Notes under the pieces: generated by a model | The model's database searches: none | Seen by the model: only the letters and a program-made list of their open reading frames with translations | What the model was told of the DNA's origin: nothing | In this document: piece after piece, positions 5,289-7,844 of the stretch | How the letters are laid out: each line of letters opens with the position of its first letter | Position numbering within the stretch: the stretch's first letter is position 1 | Program-made: the position numbers and the translations under genes | Source of the DNA: Sulfurospirillaceae bacterium | GTDB lineage: Bacteria; Campylobacterota; Campylobacteria; Campylobacterales; Sulfurospirillaceae | NCBI GenBank assembly: GCA_028705785.1 | Contig: JAQWCT010000124.1 | Coordinates: 1 to 7,844, forward strand | Length of the DNA: 7,844 bases | Reading direction: 5' to 3'

Positions 5289-7154
5289 ATGAAATATGAT
5301 GTAATTGTAATAGGTGGCGGACATGCAGGTATCGAAGCCTCTTTGGTATCGGCACGACTGGGACACAAAACACTTCTTATTACCATCTTAGCAGAACAAA
5401 TTGGCGCCACCAGTTGTAATCCTGCAATTGGTGGACTTGCCAAAGGACACTTAGTCAAAGAGATAGACGCTCTTGGCGGGCAAATGGCACTGGCAACCGA
5501 TGCGACAGGCATTCAGTTTCGCACCCTCAACATCTCCAAAGGTCCAGCAGTTAGAGGCAGTCGTGCCCAAATCGATATGGACAGATACCGCGTTTATATG
5601 CGCAATCTCTTGCTCAATACTGAAAATCTCAGCGTTGCCCAAGAAATGGCTGAAGAGATTATTACCAAAGATGGTCGCGTTACAGGCGTCATTACCCAAC
5701 TGAAAAATCACTACCATGCAGGGAAAATTATCATCACCACAGGAACTTTTTTAAGAGGACTTATCCACATCGGTGAATACAAACAAGAATCAGGTCGCGT
5801 GGGTGAATTTCCCTCCGTCAATCTCTCTGCTTCACTCAAATCGCTGGGTCTTAATATGGGAAGACTTAAAACGGGGACTTGTGCTAGAATTGATGCTAAG
5901 AGTATTGATTTTTCTAAGATGGAGATGCAACCAGGCGATGAAAACCCTCTTCCTTTTAGCTTTAGAACTGATAGAAATACCTTTAAACCCCATCAACTTC
6001 CTTGCTACATAGCCTACACCAATGAAAATACGCATACCATCATCGAAAGTAACTTTCACCGCGCACCTCTATTTACAGGTCAAATTGAGGGCATTGGGCC
6101 TCGTTATTGCCCAAGTATTGAAGATAAAATCAACCGTTTTCGCGATAAAGACAGACACCATCTTTTTGTTGAACCTCAAACCAGTGAAGCTACCGAACAC
6201 TACATTAATGGTTTTAGCACCTCTTTACCACCTGATACCCAACTTGGGATGATTCACTCAGTGGAAGGAATGGAAAATGCAAAGATTGTAAGATATGGTT
6301 ATGCCATAGAGTATGATTTTGTTGATCCTACTGAACTCAAACACTCTTTGGAAACCAAAAAAGTTTCAGGATTGTACTGTGCAGGACAAATCAATGGAAC
6401 GACAGGTTATGAAGAAGCTGCCGCACAAGGGTTGATGGCAGGTATCAATGCATCCCTTGCCATTAATGATGAAGAGCCTCTTGTGCTAAGAAGAGATGAA
6501 GCTTACATCGGTGTTTTAATTGATGATTTGGTGACCAAAGGGACTAAAGAGCCTTATCGAATGTTTACAAGCAGAGCAGAATATCGCTTGCTACTAAGAG
6601 AAGACAATGCCGATTTACGCCTTACACCTTATGGTTACAAAATAGGCTTAATTGATGAGCAAACCCATGCCAAAGTAGTGAAGAAACACAAAGAGTTACA
6701 CGAGGGATTAGAGTATCTTGAAAATACTTATCTCACTCCTTCTCATGAAAATATTGTCTTTTTAGAAAGCTTGGGAGAGGAAAAAATTAGCGATAAAGTT
6801 TCTTTACAAAAAATTGTTGCAAGAGCTGAATTTACCATAGAAAAACTTGTCAAACTGGCTCCTTTGATGGCAGATTTTACGCAAGAGTCTAAGGAACAAA
6901 TTTTAGTTGAAGCAAAGTATAAAAACTATATTGAAAAACAAAAAAACCAAATAGACCATATGAAAGAGATGATAGATATTAAGATACCTGCACTGATGGA
7001 CTTTGGCTCAATATCAGGCTTAAGTAATGAAGTGGTAGAAAAATTACAGCGGTTTAGTCCACCCACACTCTTTGCAGCGAGTGAAATCAGTGGGATTACG
7101 CCAGCGGCACTGGATATCTTACATATCTATATCAAAATATTTAATAAAAAATAA
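5289..7154 (+). CDS. mnmG: tRNA uridine-5-carboxymethylaminomethyl(34) synthesis enzyme MnmG (GidA)
   Basis: With MnmE, this FAD enzyme adds the carboxymethylaminomethyl group at C5 of wobble uridine 34 in certain tRNAs, using NADH and methylene-tetrahydrofolate or glycine/ammonium. The 621 residues are close to E. coli MnmG (629). Visible motifs: dinucleotide-binding VIVIGGGHAGIEA (5-17); SCNPAIGGLAKGHLVKE (42-58), including conserved Cys43; RYCPSIEDK (272-280) with conserved Cys274; CAGQINGTTGYEEAAAQGL (364-382); and the MFTSRAEYRLLLRE block that leads into the helical C-terminal domain used for MnmE and tRNA contact. ATG 5289 is chosen because it places the FAD motif at residue 5, as in the family. 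It is transcribed away from pxpA across the palindromic element, and petA follows 94 bp later in the same direction with its own promoter-like sequence. Confidence 0.97.
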   Translation: MKYDVIVIGGGHAGIEASLVSARLGHKTLLITILAEQIGATSCNPAIGGLAKGHLVKEIDALGGQMALATDATGIQFRTLNISKGPAVRGSRAQIDMDRYRVYMRNLLLNTENLSVAQEMAEEIITKDGRVTGVITQLKNHYHAGKIIITTGTFLRGLIHIGEYKQESGRVGEFPSVNLSASLKSLGLNMGRLKTGTCARIDAKSIDFSKMEMQPGDENPLPFSFRTDRNTFKPHQLPCYIAYTNENTHTIIESNFHRAPLFTGQIEGIGPRYCPSIEDKINRFRDKDRHHLFVEPQTSEATEHYINGFSTSLPPDTQLGMIHSVEGMENAKIVRYGYAIEYDFVDPTELKHSLETKKVSGLYCAGQINGTTGYEEAAAQGLMAGINASLAINDEEPLVLRRDEAYIGVLIDDLVTKGTKEPYRMFTSRAEYRLLLREDNADLRLTPYGYKIGLIDEQTHAKVVKKHKELHEGLEYLENTYLTPSHENIVFLESLGEEKISDKVSLQKIVARAEFTIEKLVKLAPLMADFTQESKEQILVEAKYKNYIEKQKNQIDHMKEMIDIKIPALMDFGSISGLSNEVVEKLQRFSPPTLFAASEISGITPAALDILHIYIKIFNKK

Positions 7155-7217
7155 AAAAGAAACAAATACATAATGACTAACATCATAGAATCTTAATAAT
7201 TAATGCGATAAAATTGG

Positions 7218-7223
7218 TATAAA
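7218..7223 (+). promoter_or_regulatory. Predicted -10 box for the petA operon
   Basis: TATAAA in an A/T-rich stretch lies 25 bp before the petA ATG, followed by AAGGA (7237-7241) at 7-nt spacing. The 94-bp gap after mnmG shows no GC-rich hairpin, so partial read-through from mnmG cannot be excluded. Confidence 0.4.
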
Positions 7224-7248
7224 TTAAATTAAACGAAAGGAACTAAGA

Positions 7249-7755
7249 ATGGCTGTTGAACAAAGTAGACGAGACTTTATAGGCATGGCATTCGGTGGTG
7301 TTGCTGCAGTTGGGGGTGTAATAGCTCTTGGTGCTATGAAAAAAACTTGGGATCCACTTCCAAGTGTGCAATCTGCTGGATTTATTACCGTTGACCTCTC
7401 TCCTCTTAATGATGGAGATATGAAAACTTTACAATGGAGAGGGAAGCCTATTTTCATTTTAAAGAAAACGGCCGACATGAAGAAAAATGAGAAACGAGAT
7501 GTAGTTGCGGGAAACAAAGACTATACCGTTATCATTGGTCTGTGTACTCACCTAGGTTGTATTCCTACATGGACACCTGCTTCAAAACAATTCAAATGCG
7601 CCTGTCACGGTGGTGAATTTGATGCAAGTGGCGTTAATACCTTTGGACCTCCACCTCGCCCCATGGACATTCCACCCTTTAAAATAGATGGTGAGAAACT
7701 TGTTCTTGGCGAAGAAGGTCCTGAATACAAAAAACTTGTAGCGAAAAAAGCTTAA
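7249..7755 (+). CDS. petA: Rieske iron-sulfur subunit of a cytochrome bc complex
   Basis: Carries the 2Fe-2S cluster that takes an electron from quinol in a bc1-type complex and passes it to cytochrome c. The protein has 168 residues. The N-terminus has a twin-arginine type motif SRRDFIG (6-12) followed by one hydrophobic helix (13-30), as expected of a Tat-exported, N-anchored Rieske protein. Box 1 is CTHLGC (99-104) and box 2 is CACHGG (117-122). By analogy with mitochondrial Rieske proteins the cluster ligands are Cys99, His101, Cys117 and His120, with a Cys104-Cys119 disulfide. Box 2 reads CACHGGEFD instead of the common CPCHGSxYD, so the serine and tyrosine that raise the cluster potential are Gly122 and Phe124 here. 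This fits a low-potential menaquinol-oxidising complex. petB follows 10 nt after the stop. Confidence 0.95.
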   Translation: MAVEQSRRDFIGMAFGGVAAVGGVIALGAMKKTWDPLPSVQSAGFITVDLSPLNDGDMKTLQWRGKPIFILKKTADMKKNEKRDVVAGNKDYTVIIGLCTHLGCIPTWTPASKQFKCACHGGEFDASGVNTFGPPPRPMDIPPFKIDGEKLVLGEEGPEYKKLVAKKA

Positions 7756-7760
7756 GGAGG
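7754..7760 (+). promoter_or_regulatory. Strong ribosome binding site for petB
   Basis: AAGGAGG overlaps the petA stop codon and sits 5 nt before GTG 7766. The overlapping ATG at 7764 (the two share ATGTG) opens a frame that stops after ten codons, so GTG is the start. Confidence 0.8.
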
Positions 7761-7765
7761 CGGAT

Positions 7766-7844
7766 GTGGCAGAATATAAACAAGCTGATGGCATGATTGA
7801 CTGGCTCGATCAGCGCTTAGCAGTAAAAAAATTCATGAAAGTAA
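7766..7844 (+). CDS. petB: Cytochrome b subunit of a cytochrome bc complex (5' end only)
   Basis: The first 26 codons are visible, from a GTG start, reading MAEYKQADGMIDWLDQRLAVKKFMKV and running off the window. The WLDQRL segment is typical of the amphipathic N-terminal helix of bc1/b6-type cytochrome b, just before the first membrane helix, and the position directly after petA with a perfect AAGGAGG supports the call. Heme ligands and quinol-site residues lie outside the window, so the fused or split form of the subunit cannot be judged. Confidence 0.85.
   Translation, partial: MAEYKQADGMIDWLDQRLAVKKFMKV

Noticed and set aside
5225..5512. Minus-strand 95-codon ORF overlapping the right repeat and the mnmG start
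   Set aside because: It is antisense to the strongly conserved FAD-binding region of mnmG, and its peptide has no recognisable family or ribosome site.
7155..7248. Terminator after mnmG
   Set aside because: The gap is A/T-rich without a GC stem followed by a T-run; only short AT palindromes such as TTAATAATTAA are seen.

Overview
The window is AT-rich, densely packed bacterial DNA that looks like a member of the Campylobacterota (epsilonproteobacteria), most likely close to Sulfurospirillum. This is inferred from codon use, the style of the proteins, a Rieske/cytochrome b (petA-petB) operon with low-potential features suited to menaquinone, and a large free-standing chemoreceptor. The genus assignment is an inference, not something the sequence proves.

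Layout from left to right: (1) the 5' three quarters of riboflavin synthase (ribE) on the minus strand, running off the left edge; (2) a 142-bp divergent promoter region with two perfect TATAAT boxes and a tiny 12-codon ORF that resembles the N-terminus of a methylthiotransferase; (3) a 650-residue methyl-accepting chemotaxis protein on the plus strand; (4) convergent with it and overlapping its end by 21 bp, the three-gene 5-oxoprolinase operon pxpA-pxpB-pxpC on the minus strand, with genes joined by 4-nt overlaps and using ATG, TTG and GTG starts; (5) a non-coding gap of 386 bp almost filled by a symmetric nested palindrome of 271 bp; (6) mnmG (gidA), for tRNA wobble-uridine modification, on the plus strand; (7) petA (Rieske protein) and the first 26 codons of petB (cytochrome b), the start of a cytochrome bc complex operon.

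The protein-coding genes are recognisable housekeeping or metabolic genes. The pxp genes together convert 5-oxoproline to glutamate at the cost of ATP, and petA/petB begin an electron-transfer complex. The unusual part is the intergenic element at 4965-5235. A perfect 34-bp inverted repeat encloses two hairpin arms of exactly 97 nt each, separated by a 9-nt mini-hairpin, with no unpaired base at the junction. The cores of the two arms resemble each other in inverted orientation, while their closing stems differ in sequence but each still pairs perfectly. It sits between two divergent promoters and has no apparent coding capacity. It could be a non-autonomous mobile element (MITE-like), a structured repeat family, or a transcribed structured RNA; the sequence alone does not decide.
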